A DNA stretch of 64,000 nucleotides, taken from contig OX637794.1 in assembly GCA_951802425.1 (NCBI GenBank), forward strand, positions 3,348,001 through 3,412,000, in the 5' to 3' direction. Under the pieces are notes generated by a model. That model saw only the letters and a list, made by a program, of their open reading frames with translations, did not search any database and was not told the DNA's origin. How positions within the stretch are numbered: position 1 is the first letter of the stretch; each line of letters opens with the position of its first letter. Made by a program: the position numbers and the translations under genes. Of this stretch, positions 1 through 10,741 are shown one piece after another. The stretch comes from Clavaria fumosa (taxonomy: Eukaryota > Basidiomycota > Agaricomycetes > Agaricales > Clavariaceae).

Positions 1-125
1 GATGTGAAGTTGGTGTCTCAATGAATTACGCTAAGGGATGGTGCTTGGGAGCTGAGTGTAGACATCCCTGTGGCTCTGGGCCTCTGTGGTATAACGTTGC
101 GCAAACTACATTCTACTCTCGCCAT

Positions 126-1109
126 TCAAATCCCTCCATCATCCTCTGTATATGACCGGAACGCTGCGGAAACCTGGCTGCGCACCCTCCACTCCCACGC
201 GACAAGATTGACGCGCTTCGTGACTTCAATGCGAATATCGCCTCTAGCTTGCAGCAGTGTGTGTAGATATGCGAAAAGGTGCGCGTCGAGAGCCGTGGGG
301 CCGCTGAAAACCCAACCGTTTAAAAGTGAGCTTTGAGAGGGATAGAAGAGAATTGTGGAGACATGCTCTGAGCCAAGGAACCATTTGTCCGTCCCGAGCC
401 GCTCCGACAAGGCGGACACGGCCTCGCGATACCGCAGCTCAATGTTAGCGACGGAGACGCGTGTGCCGTAAGGGGGCAGAAGCGAGCTGAGCCCGGAGAA
501 CGGCGCTGGTGGGGGGGCGAGGAGTTTGTCAAGAGAAGGGGTATGGCTGGGCGGCGTCAGCGGCGAAAGCCAGGAAGAGAGGAACGGCGCGTCTGGCTCG
601 TTTGCGACCTGGACGAGCATAGGTCTTTAGAATAAATCGGTTGATGTTGAGCATCAGACACGTACCAGAGCGGCGCGGACGTTGCCCTCCAGAAGGGCGA
701 CCCATGCCTGGCTCTCGTCCAGTGCTTGCTGGTCCCTATAGCCCTCCAACGGACCCGTGCTCCCCACCCTCTCGTCGACCCACGTTGGCAGGTCGCCCGC
801 TGGGAGCAGCTCCAGGCCCTCCTTGCCTGCCACGAGTAGATTGGGAAGCTGCCCGTGGAGCGCGCCATCAAGCGAGACGTGCCAGCGGACGGCGATGCCT
901 GTCTGGCCCCGCAGCGCAAGGTAGGCTTGCCATTTGAGGCATTCGATGTCGTTGCTGAGTAGGCTTTTTTGAGGATTTCGAGGTGGCAAGATCCAGAGGG
1001 TTGGCGTCCGCGGTGTGTGAAAGCGAGGGGGTATAGGAGGGTAACTGTACAACGGGAAATACACGAACAGCTTGCGGAGCGGGTTCGGGATTGTTGAACT
1101 TGTGGCCAT
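126..1109 (-). CDS. Metaxin/SAM37-like outer mitochondrial membrane protein
   Basis: Predicted subunit of the mitochondrial sorting and assembly (SAM) machinery that inserts beta-barrel proteins into the outer membrane. Two exons (1109-666 and 608-126) are joined by a 57-bp GTACGT...CAG intron, giving about 308 aa, the usual metaxin size. The N-terminal half carries a thioredoxin-like metaxin segment (NDIECLKWQAYLALRG). The C-terminal half carries the GST-like metaxin signature GPTALDAHLFAYLHTLL. The start is the ATG at 1109; the open frame extends further upstream but begins metaxin-like sequence just after this codon. The stop is at 126 and the first 125 bp of the window look like 3' flank. 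The family call rests on motif recognition; assignment to metaxin-1 or Sam37 proper is not certain. Confidence 0.8.
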
Positions 1110-1368
1110 TATTGCGACGTATACAGCCAGGGGTGAAGCCAAACTCAGGTGGCAGAGACACACGCCGCACATTGTACCGTTGTATTGCCCAACATTTTTC
1201 TACTCAAATACCTCTTCTCGACATCATTTAGAAAGCTATATCCATAGCACTGTACTGAGAGTATTTCGTCTCCAAGTCCAATGGCGGACCGTCCTTAGGG
1301 TCGATCCCTTTGGGTCGCCAGCCAGCACGTGATTCGAGTCGATCTCCTCCTTTCTATTCTACTACGCG

Positions 1369-1960
1369 ATGGGCCTCGCAGAAGCGACGGCTGAGCGACA
1401 AGTGCGTCTCAAAGCGCTGCGGTGAGATAGGTTCATACATATGGACTCGAGAGTCATTCATTTGTCTCATTCATTTCTCCAGGAGCCGCAAGTTCCGCAA
1501 TCTGGACCCCCAGACGCGGACGCTGGCAAAGGGCCAGGAACATCCGGATACGGTAGAACAAGACGTGGCAGGCGTCGCGGAGGCGATCATTGAAGAGGAC
1601 AAAGAACGTAACGCACCTGACTCGGAGCTGGTAATAGACTTTTACACTACCGAGAGTATCTCATGCGACTTTCACCCTTGTTACATCTAGGATATCCACG
1701 CGATTGCGCCGAAGGAGAGCGATCTAAAACGTGCGCTAAACAAACGGCTAGCTGTGTTGCTCCCCAAAATGCAGGCGTGCGTCAACATCCTGATCCGTGC
1801 GCAGTTTTTTTTATCACTTTCTTCTCCGGTTCGCTGCATAACAATTGTAGGGCAACGCCTGGCGACTCAGAAAGGTGTCTCGAGCGATCTGGTCGGCGCC
1901 ATGAATGTGCAGGGGCAGGCGGATAACAAAGTCGAGGCTGTTGATTCAGACGAGGAGTGA
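1369..1960 (+). CDS. cwf18: CCDC12/Cwf18 pre-mRNA splicing factor
   Basis: Small coiled-coil protein of the spliceosome (Prp19/CDC5-associated in fission yeast; CCDC12 in human). Four exons (1369-1421, 1483-1630, 1691-1796, 1851-1960) give 138 aa. Key matches are the N-terminal LAEATAERQVRLKALR coiled coil, KFRNLDPQ, and the block DIHAIAPKESDLKRALNKRL, which aligns with the DIxxLAPKxxDxDLKRxxxKKL core of CCDC12. The tail is acidic (DSDEE). The start ATG was chosen because the family begins with this Glu/Ala/Arg helix; an upstream ATG at 1281 runs into a stop after five codons. A CACGTG palindrome lies at 1326-1331, about 38 bp upstream. Confidence 0.87.
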
Positions 1961-2197
1961 ATAATGATCGGTCCGTCTATTTTTTATTCAATTCTGTAGC
2001 AGATGTATCCAAGTTCTAAATGCGTTGACTGTCCAGATAAACAAATAAAATACTCTAAGTCACTCAGAGTGGACCAGACTGGACCACACGGAGCTTGGGG
2101 GACTTGTGTTGCGGTCGCATGCAGCGTTGGCCTAGCTTAGCTGTAAGGCCCTTTCATACACACTCTGTGGAAGAAAGCAGAAGCGGATTCTCCGCCC

Positions 2198-3268
2198 CTA
2201 CATATACCTTGCGTTGAGCAAGCGTATAAGTCTCTGATCCTCTTCCCGTCGTGCAACGTGTGCCTGAGACTGCGACGAGTGCGCGTGCGGGACAGGGAAC
2301 GATGAGTGCGGCACAGACAACGATGGGTAAAGAGGAGGCAGCGCCGTTGGCACTCCAGGTCTCGACACCGCGGACCGCGGCGTCGACGACTCATAGCCTG
2401 GCATATGATCGACCGCCTGGCCGTTGTAGGCTGCGACGGCCGTGCCTGACGACTGAGGGTATGCCGGATAACCTGCGTTGCCTGAGACCGGCACGGGCGA
2501 GGGACTATGCGACGGCGGTGACGACCACGTCGCGCTGGCGTTCTGCTCCTCGCTCGCGCTGACGGAGTTCCTGGACCTCGCTTTGCCGCTTCTGTAGACT
2601 CCCGCAGGGACTGTGATGTAGCGGAGGATGGGGTCCTGGTCGATGGTGGGGATGTTTGGGAGGTCGGAGTATGTGAAGTAGGCAGTTAGATGCCATTTTT
2701 TTGGGCGTGCGTTGGGCGCAAGCTGCACCCAGGCAGAGTAGGCTTGCTTAACCAAACCCATTGGGTGCTGGTTACTCCGGTCGTAATGTGACATGGCGGA
2801 CGACGCGGGCCCGCCGCGAGAGGAGCCGTCCACGAAGCGATATGTGGGTGACCTTGGTGAAGTTAAGGTTAAGAGGTGAGTACTACAGAGCAGGAGCAAA
2901 GGATTGGTGTGACTCATACCTTGGGGTCTGCTCCTGACATTGGTCTGAGGGTAGCCGCTCATCGTAGAATAGGTACGGCTAATGGGTTCACGTCTGAGAA
3001 GACTCGTGGAGACGCGCGGGTTAGTGGAACAAACCTCCCGCATGCGAGACTGACTCCATATGCGGCCGTCTGTCCACCGCTTCAAGCCCAGTTCATCATC
3101 ACATTCTTGCCACACGAAGATGGAGCCTGAGCGGATGAAGATGGAGCGCTCGGCTTCGTTTGGGCGGCGCTTGGCAAGTTGGTAATAGCCTTGTCGTACA
3201 GCTTCGAAGAGGGTGTGCGCGTCGCGGACGTCGCGGACGTGAAGACGAGGGTGGGTGGGGTGCTGCAT
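2198..3268 (-). CDS. WOPR-domain (Gti1/Pac2 family) transcription regulator
   Basis: Fungal-specific DNA-binding regulator of the family that includes Wor1, Ryp1, Gti1 and Pac2, which control morphological switching and development. Three exons (3268-3035, 2978-2920, 2852-2198) give 315 aa. The first WOPR half contains the SGSIFVWQE and RRWTDGR-type segment (KRWTDGRIWSQSRMRE). The intron removes a frame shift so that PYLFYDERL follows directly, matching the conserved FLxYxE strand. The second half contains GLVKQAYSAW, KKWHLTAYFTYSDL and the VPAGVYRSGKARSR end. The C-terminal 100 residues are Ser/Pro/Tyr-rich and unassigned. Without the two introns the conserved core is out of frame, which supports the model. 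It ends about 240 bp from the CCDC12 stop (convergent). Confidence 0.88.
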   Translation of the reverse strand: MQHPTHPRLHVRDVRDAHTLFEAVRQGYYQLAKRRPNEAERSIFIRSGSIFVWQECDDELGLKRWTDGRIWSQSRMREVCSTNPRVSTSLLRREPISRTYSTMSGYPQTNVRSRPQGMSHTNPLLLLCSTHLLTLTSPRSPTYRFVDGSSRGGPASSAMSHYDRSNQHPMGLVKQAYSAWVQLAPNARPKKWHLTAYFTYSDLPNIPTIDQDPILRYITVPAGVYRSGKARSRNSVSASEEQNASATWSSPPSHSPSPVPVSGNAGYPAYPQSSGTAVAAYNGQAVDHMPGYESSTPRSAVSRPGVPTALPPLYPSLSVPHSSFPVPHAHSSQSQAHVARREEDQRLIRLLNARYM

Positions 3269-4119
3269 GGTGCGAAGGGTACGCGGGTGGAGCGGGTGGA
3301 AATGTTGATGTTGGGACGAGGTCTTTTTAAATCCAGAACCGGAAGGGGAAAAAGAAGCGTCAAGGGACGAGGTGTTCCATGGGCATTCGCGCCAGTCTGG
3401 CCGTGTGAAGGAGGAGGATTTCTCGGTTAGGCAAACCCGGAAAGAGCCAGTGTTGGCTGGTAGGACCACGGCACTCAAACACGCACGCCAAAAATGGATG
3501 ACACTCAGGAATTCGGAGAGGGGTGTGGAAGGTTCGGGAGAGGAGCTTAACGGCCGAAAAAAAAAATAGTAAATTTCGTCGGGTTTGCAGGATATAGCTG
3601 TTCGCCGGAGAGGAGAGGGGGGGGGGCCGGGGGGGGCATATGAATAAGATTCGTGTGTCGGGAGCACAGTAGTTAACGTGAAATTCTCCTATTGCGGCTG
3701 AGGTATTGAACCTTTTCTGCATGCGAAAACGGAGACCGTACAAACGGACAGCCTCGACCAGGAGGGAACCGGGCCATAAGATTGGTTAAGTGGAAGTGTG
3801 TCGCGCGGTAAACTTCCATTCTTGGCTCAGATCTGTTTCAATTACATAATAGTCACGGTGGCGGTGCTGTCGTTGGGTGTGTGTGATGAGCTGGCCATTT
3901 TCAAGCCAGCGAGCAGCAGCAGTTTGTTCCGAAATGGTACCGTCTTTTCTGGCCCTTGTACGGGGTCATCGGTCGACCAAAGCAAAGAAAAAAATTCGGA
4001 CTTTTTTTTTTGTTTGAGGGAGGGTGGAAAGCGGTCAATATAATCAGCAGGTCTGATGGACAGAATTTTTTAGTTGTGGTGATCCGGGTTCGTCGGTCGA
4101 CGAGCTTAACCCATTCACA
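3269..4119. other. Divergent intergenic region between WOPR gene and elongin A
   Basis: No coding model is supported here. The region contains two G tracts (10 G at 3617-3626 and 8 G at 3629-3636), several purine-rich stretches and short A/T runs. It is the shared upstream region of two divergently transcribed genes. Short ORFs on both strands lack codon structure or family motifs. Confidence 0.5.
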
Positions 4120-5500
4120 ATGACGACCGACACTGTTGTGCATCCACCCCGTCGTATACCCACCTTGGTTCAACACTGCCAACGTGGTAAGCTGTTTCGT
4201 CGTTGTCGATGCATGTACAGGCCAAGCATTGACCAACGTTTCACAACCAGTCGCATCTGCCCACGTCGACTGTGCGTTTTATAAACACCTTGTATAACGC
4301 CCAATCTATGACATCCCAAAAGCCATCAGCAGTTTTGGAGACGATTTACGCTATGATCTTATCAAACCAATATTAGAAAACTGCTCACCTGAAACCCTTC
4401 TTAGATTAGAACATGCATCTCCTGTAGGTCTTCTCCCCTCTCTCTATTCAGTCATGGCTCTAATAACCATCATTGTCTCCAGCGTATACAGCAGCACACC
4501 GCACGTGAGGTTATATCGTACCCTGGCTCCATTCCTGCTCATCGCAATATGAATAACAGCAATCTGGAAGGACATATGTTTTCGAACTTTTGCCGCCGCC
4601 TACTTTGAAGGATGCGTTGAGCCGGAATCCTGGAGAGATGCGTATTCTGTAAGCACACAATTGCAGCGATCGACCCTCGTTCCGAAAGTGTTTAAATCCA
4701 CTGATCCCGTGAAGGAGCTTTGCGCCGCGGAAGCAAAGCGATTAGAAGAAGTCGGTTCTCGACTGCGGACCCAACGACTTGAGGAGGAGGAACGAAAAAA
4801 TGACAGAAAAATTAAATTAACGGATCGAGTGCCGCCATCGAAACGCTCCCGCACAAAACGTATGTTCTTTTTGCTCCTCTCCTACTATCCTTTCCGCCCC
4901 CCCCCCCCCCCCCCTCTTTACAAATACCTAATCCCCCGCGTCTGCTTTGCTATAGCAATGTCGGTCGGATCCACAAGCACGCAAGCACGATCACTCTTTC
5001 AGAAGACGAGGACGGAGGCCTCCAAGATCCAAAAGGCCATGTACAACCAACGTATGATTTCCCCTCCTCGCCCCCGCCGCCGTTCCGCTTCCGGCGCCGC
5101 GGACGAAGCCGTCTCCACGTCGCCGTCCAGCGCTCACGTGGTCGTGCGGACCGTGACCACGCGACTACGGCGCCCGGCCGCCTCCAACGCATCCTCACAA
5201 TCAGCCTGGGGAGCGGCCGGTCCAGCGCGCTCGAAGCCGACCCCGGGCGGCGACGGTGCACCCAAGCCCGGCTTGCTCGTGCGTGAAGAAGACTATTTTC
5301 CATCGCCACACCATCCGCCCTCCATCGCTGCTGCTACCACAGCAGCAGCAGCAGCAGCAGAGCCTCTACCGCTGAAACCTCCCGGAGGGATCAAGAAGGA
5401 CCCCATGGCCAGTTTGTTCATGCCGAAGCATCGGGCACACTCACAGCTGCCGCGGCACACAGTGTCCTCGAGGACACATGACAAGCGTCGTCTCCCGTGA
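4120..5500 (+). CDS. Elongin A (RNA polymerase II elongation factor SIII subunit A)
   Basis: Predicted elongin A, which stimulates Pol II elongation and serves as substrate receptor of an elongin BC ubiquitin ligase. Six exons (4120-4186, 4251-4271, 4323-4423, 4483-4504, 4560-4859, 4956-5500) give 351 aa. The N-terminal box reads DDLRYDLIKPILENC then ETLLRLEHASP, then IWKDICFRTF, the elongin A F-box-like region. A charged coiled coil follows (ELCAAEAKRLEEVGSRLRTQ). The tail contains SLFQKTRTEASKIQKAMYN, a typical elongin A C-terminal segment, followed by a low-complexity Ala/Pro-rich extension with a CAG/GCA repeat near 5340. The 96-bp fifth intron holds an 18-nt poly-C tract (4897-4914). Exons 2 and 4 are only 21 and 22 nt, inferred from conserved sequence. 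Confidence 0.82.
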
Positions 5501-6654
5501 TTCACGGAAGCCCCCTCCCGCTATGACGACGCTCATTGCGCTCGCAATACGCCATTCCCCCTCAGGGCTCCTTATCTCCTTTTCCGCATTCTTTTACAGT
5601 TTCTCGTGTATGTATGTAGCCAAAAATCTCAACGTAACAAAGCATGTGCTGATATATCACTCTGTTCATGCACGCGGAGTAGTCCCCTTATTATCATGAC
5701 GAACCGCTGACTCACACAAACTCGGGCCTGTCCCAATGATTCACCCTTGATGCATCTTGATGGAGTGGCGATAGCCAGACCACGGCCTTTTTTGGGCATG
5801 TGAGATGCGGGAAAAGTTGTCTGTAAAAGGCATGAAGAACGTCTGAACTAGCCAGATGCTCGGCTTTCCGGGCATTACGCAGAAGTGCGGTAGCAATTGC
5901 AGGACAATACCAGACCTTGTATTCAGATTTCGAGGGGTTCATTTTACGTATGATAAGTAGCGTAAAAGCGGTCCTTGCCTCATGGGCTTACCCTTCGGGG
6001 TTGTGTGCAGGGAGGCTTTCTTCGTCTGCACCCGATGCGCCCCCGTTCCATTCTTAGGGTGCAAAACCTCCGCTACCGCTCGCTCCATTGTGGCCCAGCT
6101 CCCGGCAGCTGAGAAGGGATGCCTTTCTTTATGCGTACACCGGTAATCGAGTAGTGCATGACAACGCACTGGAATAACGCGCACAGCAACGCCCGACCTC
6201 CTTGTCTGCAATTACCTGTAAGGTGCGGAACCGCGACGCAAAAGGACTTCCCTTAACTTTAAAAAAAAGAAAAAAAAGTTTTAGAAAAAAGGATGTGACG
6301 TGACAGGGACGCGGTATCACGTGATCGTGACCCTTTGCGCCACAGACGTGGCGCTGATCAAGGGGAGACTGAATTGTCGCGTAATATGACGCGCCGGTTC
6401 GCGTAAATCGCTCTGTTTCAACAAACTGGTTAAAAGAGAGAGATAAGGGAAATTGCGAATATCTAGTCAAATTATGCTTTGTTTCGAGCTGAGTACGTTG
6501 CGGTTGGAAAGAGAAAACTATACAAAAGGCAAGAGGGTGGGATAGGGATTGATGTGGATACAACTGTGGCCCAGACAGCAAAGAATATGTATGTAGTGCA
6601 AGGAAAAGACGTAGGGACAAGTTCGAAGGGACGAGGATAAAAAAATGACAAGCA
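5501..6654. other. Convergent intergenic region, no well-supported gene
   Basis: Lies between the stop codons of elongin A and WDR26/Gid7. It contains an exact TCACGTGA palindrome at 6317-6324 and A-rich runs near 6260-6290. Two short consecutive minus-strand reading frames occur (ATG 6088 to stop 5939, 49 aa; ATG 5942 to stop 5712, 76 aa) whose ends overlap as ATGA. No family was recognised. Confidence 0.4.
5712..5942 (-). CDS. Possible small hypothetical protein
   Basis: A 76-residue frame starting with a true ATG and immediately following another short frame in a different phase (6088-5939). The residue composition is ordinary (Ala, Leu, His, Pro), with two Cys. No signal peptide, membrane segment or family motif is visible. 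It could be a real small gene, part of a two-exon gene split at a GTAAAATG site near 5940, a degenerate gene, or chance. I do not assign a function. Confidence 0.15.
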   Translation of the reverse strand: MNPSKSEYKVWYCPAIATALLRNARKAEHLASSDVLHAFYRQLFPHLTCPKKAVVWLSPLHQDASRVNHWDRPEFV

Positions 6655-9322
6655 TCAAATCCGAGGGACAGGTCCGCCGATATCGCCATCCCACCGCTGT
6701 CGTGTCTTCCCTTTGCCTTTCCCGTTGGATTCGACAGCGTACAGAGGAGGGGGGTAGGCTGTCGGCTCTAGGGGTGGTGGGGGTGGTGCCTCCCATATCC
6801 TGATGCTGTGATCGTCGCCGCACGACGCGAACATGCGCTCGTTGCGAGGGTTCCACGCCACCGAGTTCACGCTCCCTTCGCCGTGGCCTGCGAGGACTTC
6901 GAGCAGCATCCCTGTATCGCGATGCCACACGTATACATTTCCGTCTTTGGCCAAGAGAAATTTCCAGGAAAAGAAAGGAAAGTCAGAACCACCCACAAGG
7001 AGCACAAATTGAAACACATACCCTCACTGCCACTCACAATGAAGTTTCCGTCAACGCCACCGAAACAACTCCGGATAACATGCCTTCCTTGTCGCTGTCC
7101 CGTGTACTTCCGTCCGAGTCGTCCAGCGCGTAGGTCCCACATATGAATCTCCTGGAAACAAGTCTTGTAGTCAATCCACCGCGCCACTTGGAGCAAAAGA
7201 TCATTCAGAAATGAAGAACATACATCTGGCGCGTGATTGATCAAAGCAAATTGTGAATCTTGCGAGATATTGACGCTAGTGAGCTCCCCTTCCAGACGAA
7301 TAGACCTTGGGAAAGAGAATAGCCGGTCCGTCAAGCATCAATCTCCAACTTACGAGAGAAACAATAGGCGGATACATACGATTCAATCTGCTTGGTTCCG
7401 AAATCGTACACAATTAAGCGATTCTCAGATGGGCGAGAGCCATTCGAGACCACCGCTCCTCCCACAGTCGAACCCGTGGTTCCTGGCGGGGGCGGTGTGG
7501 GCGCCTCGCCGTGTTGGTGGTGCTCCCTATGCGGGTGACTCGCATCAACCGCCGAAGGCAGTGGCAGCGGCAGATGATGCATCCCAACGGCTACTAGTCT
7601 TGAAAAATCAGGGGCTATTGCCAGATCCGTAACCCTGACTGTCGTCGTTCCCCAAACCTCTCGCTGCTTCCCATCTGCATCCTGTGGGTGATGTGGGGAA
7701 ACAGATAAACTCGTTACCCTCGAGGGAAAAAAATTACGCACCCAGAGTATAATTTTACGATCGAGAGCACCAGAAATAAAACCCGAGCCATCCGGAAGCC
7801 ACGACAACGCGGTCACAGTTTCATTATGAGCCTCGAGAATTTGAATGCACACGCCCGTCTGAAGAAGCAAACCCTTGTCAGTCACATTGGTCGAGTAATT
7901 CTAAGCAATCCCTGACTTTGGTGTTCCACAGTTTGATGTAGTGTTCTGCACTAGTTAGCAGCACCGAGTCATCCAAAGACCACGCTAAGCATCCCACAGC
8001 GTAGGGATGATCTCGAAGCACCAATTGTGCGGCATATTCACGTATTGAAGGCTCTGTCTCCGGCTTGTTGGGGCGACAATGTTATAGCACGCCCCGATTG
8101 GGAGAGTGAAATCGTAAAACTTACCCCAATGCGCCAGATGATGGCAGACTTGTCCTTGCTGGCACTTGCCAGGTAGGCTCCATCATGACTCCATTCTAGA
8201 TTCCAGACCTCATCTGTGTGCGCTTCCAAGATCGTCGTGTTGACTCTCGGGAATGAGCCTTTGTCGCATTGATGATCATGGTACAAAGAAGAAACGGTCG
8301 AAACTGGAGAGTTATGATAGACGCAGTGTTGTATTTGGTATAAGCGGGCCTGCCCTAGCAAGGCAGGAAGCCTCCGTTGAGGTATCATTACAGATGAGGG
8401 GATGAATCCTGAAGGAGAGAGGTAAGCAGGAACTCAGGAACAAAAACCGTTGACGCTTACGCTGAAGGTTTGCGAGTAATCGGTGTCTTGACGTGCCGAA
8501 TGCCCCATCCCATCCAGCACGCTGTCGCAAATCTTCAGGCTCCGCGCACATCATTAGCCTGAAATGAGATGGAATCGGTACGTGGTCATTTGCATGGTGA
8601 GGAAAAATACCTCGACAGGGTGTGCAATTGGTCCGCGTCAGTATTCAAGGGTGCAATTTCGTTCCGCAGGACTAAGAGGGCTGCCGTCGTTCTGTGTGCC
8701 TCCAGAAGCTCAAGATACTTTTGTTGGCTGATAAGAGACCTGGCCTCCTGTAGATGGCAAGACGCTGAGATGCTTTGAAAGGGAATCAACATGTTACATA
8801 CCCATATCTTGTCTTCGCCTGCAACACACAAGTTCACCAGCGCCTCTTCCGCATCCGCCCACCGTCCTTCTAAGATGTAGTCCCGGAATTCTGCTACTTT
8901 CGGGGCCTCCATCAGGTACCCTGATTCTGCTTCTAGGGTAGCGGCGGTTTCCCTTGATGGAAAAGACAGTTGTGCGTTTAGTTAGGGCAAGCCGTGGAGG
9001 CGAATGGAGGCGACACGCACAGGTAACCAACGTCCCTAAGGCTCTGTATCACTAAGCGCACAAATTCTTCACGGTCGACATCAGAGTCTTCAAACAAGGT
9101 CGTGCCCGGAAGGGTGACGCGGGATATCGATTTGCTGTGCTTCTGTACACCATTTCCAAATGCACCTGCAGAGGAGCCATTCATGCTTGCGGATGCGGAT
9201 GCTTTACCATTTGCATGGCCGTTGGAAGGACTAGCGCTGGTGCCAATTGAAGGGCTTGATCCTGTACTGTAATCCAACGACACAGACAATGCGGAGTCCC
9301 GGTCTGATTCGGGGAGTCTCAT
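6655..9322 (-). CDS. GID7: WDR26/Gid7-type LisH-CTLH-WD40 protein of the GID/CTLH E3 ligase
   Basis: Subunit of the GID/CTLH ubiquitin ligase, which in yeast degrades gluconeogenic enzymes. From ATG 9322 the model has 11 exons and 679 aa. A Ser/Asn-rich lead is followed by LisH (EFVRLVIQSLRDVGY then ETAATLEAESGY), CTLH (MEAPKVAEFRDYILEGRW), the CRA-like LISQQKYLELL segment, the family hinge PSSVMIPQRRL, and about seven WD40 blades (for example LEAHTDEVWNLEWSHDG, ILEAHNETVTALSWLPDG, GHGEGSVNSVAW). It ends soon after the last blade. Exon lengths sum to a multiple of three. The frame stays open through an upstream intron (9454-9539) to about 9798 with coding-like sequence including RARKRQRTDN, but no ATG is available there, so the true N-terminus is unresolved. 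Confidence 0.88.
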
Positions 9323-9798
9323 GTTGTTTCGCTGGTCGCGTTCGGCGCGAGTAGTTCGGTCGCTTGAGACGGATGAGGTGGTGGCTAGCGTATGTGTGGG
9401 GAGATTGTCAGTCCTCTGCCGTTTGCGGGCCCTGGAGTGTTCGGGGTCTGTGTCTGGAGAAGACAACGCGTTCGCAGCCAAGTCAGAGGCGAGGCTTGGT
9501 CGTGGGGCCGAATACACGTGGTAGGCGAGGAAAGCTTACCGTTGGCTGAAGAGGAGGGGTCGCTGGTGTCCGATTCGAGCTCGGACCTTGGACGGGTTGC
9601 GGGGACGAAAGGGAGGGGAGGGGTTTGGAAGGTAGGCGGGTTGTTACGGTGAAGAGGTGTAGGGCTGGGGCTAGGCTGTTCCAGAGCTGGGGAAGGAGGG
9701 GAAAGCACAGGGACGATGTCCCGCGTCGAGCTGGACTCTGTGGGTGGATCTATGGTTGACGAGTGTCCCACAACTGGTGGCGAGTGGAAACGTTGCAC

Positions 9799-10741
9799 CG
9801 CAGCCTAAAGGCTGTAATTGCAGAGCTAGTTGTGAGCCACGATGGGCTCTGGTGTTGAGATGATGGTGGTAATGGATGAAGAGGGGAAAGGTAGAGGGTA
9901 GAGGACAGACAAGGTAAAGACGACAGGCTAGGCTAAGGTGTAGCTTCACTCACGCTCACTCACTCGCACTGACTAGCTGGCACAACTGCGAGCTCCTTTG
10001 CCGTTCGTTGTGGCTGTCAAGGCGCACACACACACACTGCCAACTCCGTTGCGCGCGTGCTCGGCGCTCAAATCACAAATCCATGTATTTGATTGGATTT
10101 GATGTTCTCCGACCCCCCGCAGCGGCCAGCGACGACAACCCATAATTCTACTCTGCCAATGAGAAACCAACTGACACTGTCCTGGCTGCAGAGCGGGGAA
10201 ACAGGCCTCTATGTGACTCAGCCGGAGCCCCGGTCAGCGCGAAAGGTGTCGGCGCTGTTGTGGCCAGAAATGGGTACCTCATCTCAAGGAGGCCGCGAAA
10301 TTCGCCTTGCAGTCGCCCTACGTGGGGTACGAGAGTACTTGCAGTCTGGGCGCAGAACGGCTAGCGTGAGAGCCACCTGCTCGTCACAATGATTCACACC
10401 CCTGAACCACGGAGAATACCATCCTCGTTATCCGAATGCATCGTACCCATAGCCCCGGGTCATGCTAGAACCACTTATCACAAGGTGTCACAATGGAAGC
10501 CCTTTCTCTGTGCATCAGTGCATCAGAGTTGTAGCATCTGAAGCTCTGAAGAACTGTTGTTCCATTGATCTGGCACATCTGGCACATTCTAACCTTCTAT
10601 GTTGAGATTTCAAAGTTCTTGTGAGTATCTCTTATCCACACAAAATGCAAGAGATGATATAACAGATATTATCTTCCAAGAAGTGAAAAGTGAAACAGCA
10701 CATGCCAAGCGGCTAGATGCATAGTCCAATGACCTTCATTC
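9799..10741. other. Intergenic region upstream of WDR26/Gid7
   Basis: No supported gene. It holds a short (CA)n run near 10025-10036 and several 'actcactcac' repeats near 9948-9966. It is the 5' flank of WDR26/Gid7 and the 3' flank of VPS54, which is on the same strand. Confidence 0.4.

Noticed and set aside
2198..3667. Unspliced 489-aa frame as the WOPR protein
   Set aside because: It interrupts the WOPR core with intron sequence and adds an unrelated N-terminus; splicing restores the conserved PYLFYDE segment.
6129..6689. 186-codon minus-strand ORF with hydrophobic segments
   Set aside because: It lies in the 3' flank of WDR26/Gid7, overlaps its last exon in another frame and has compositionally biased, non-coding-like sequence.
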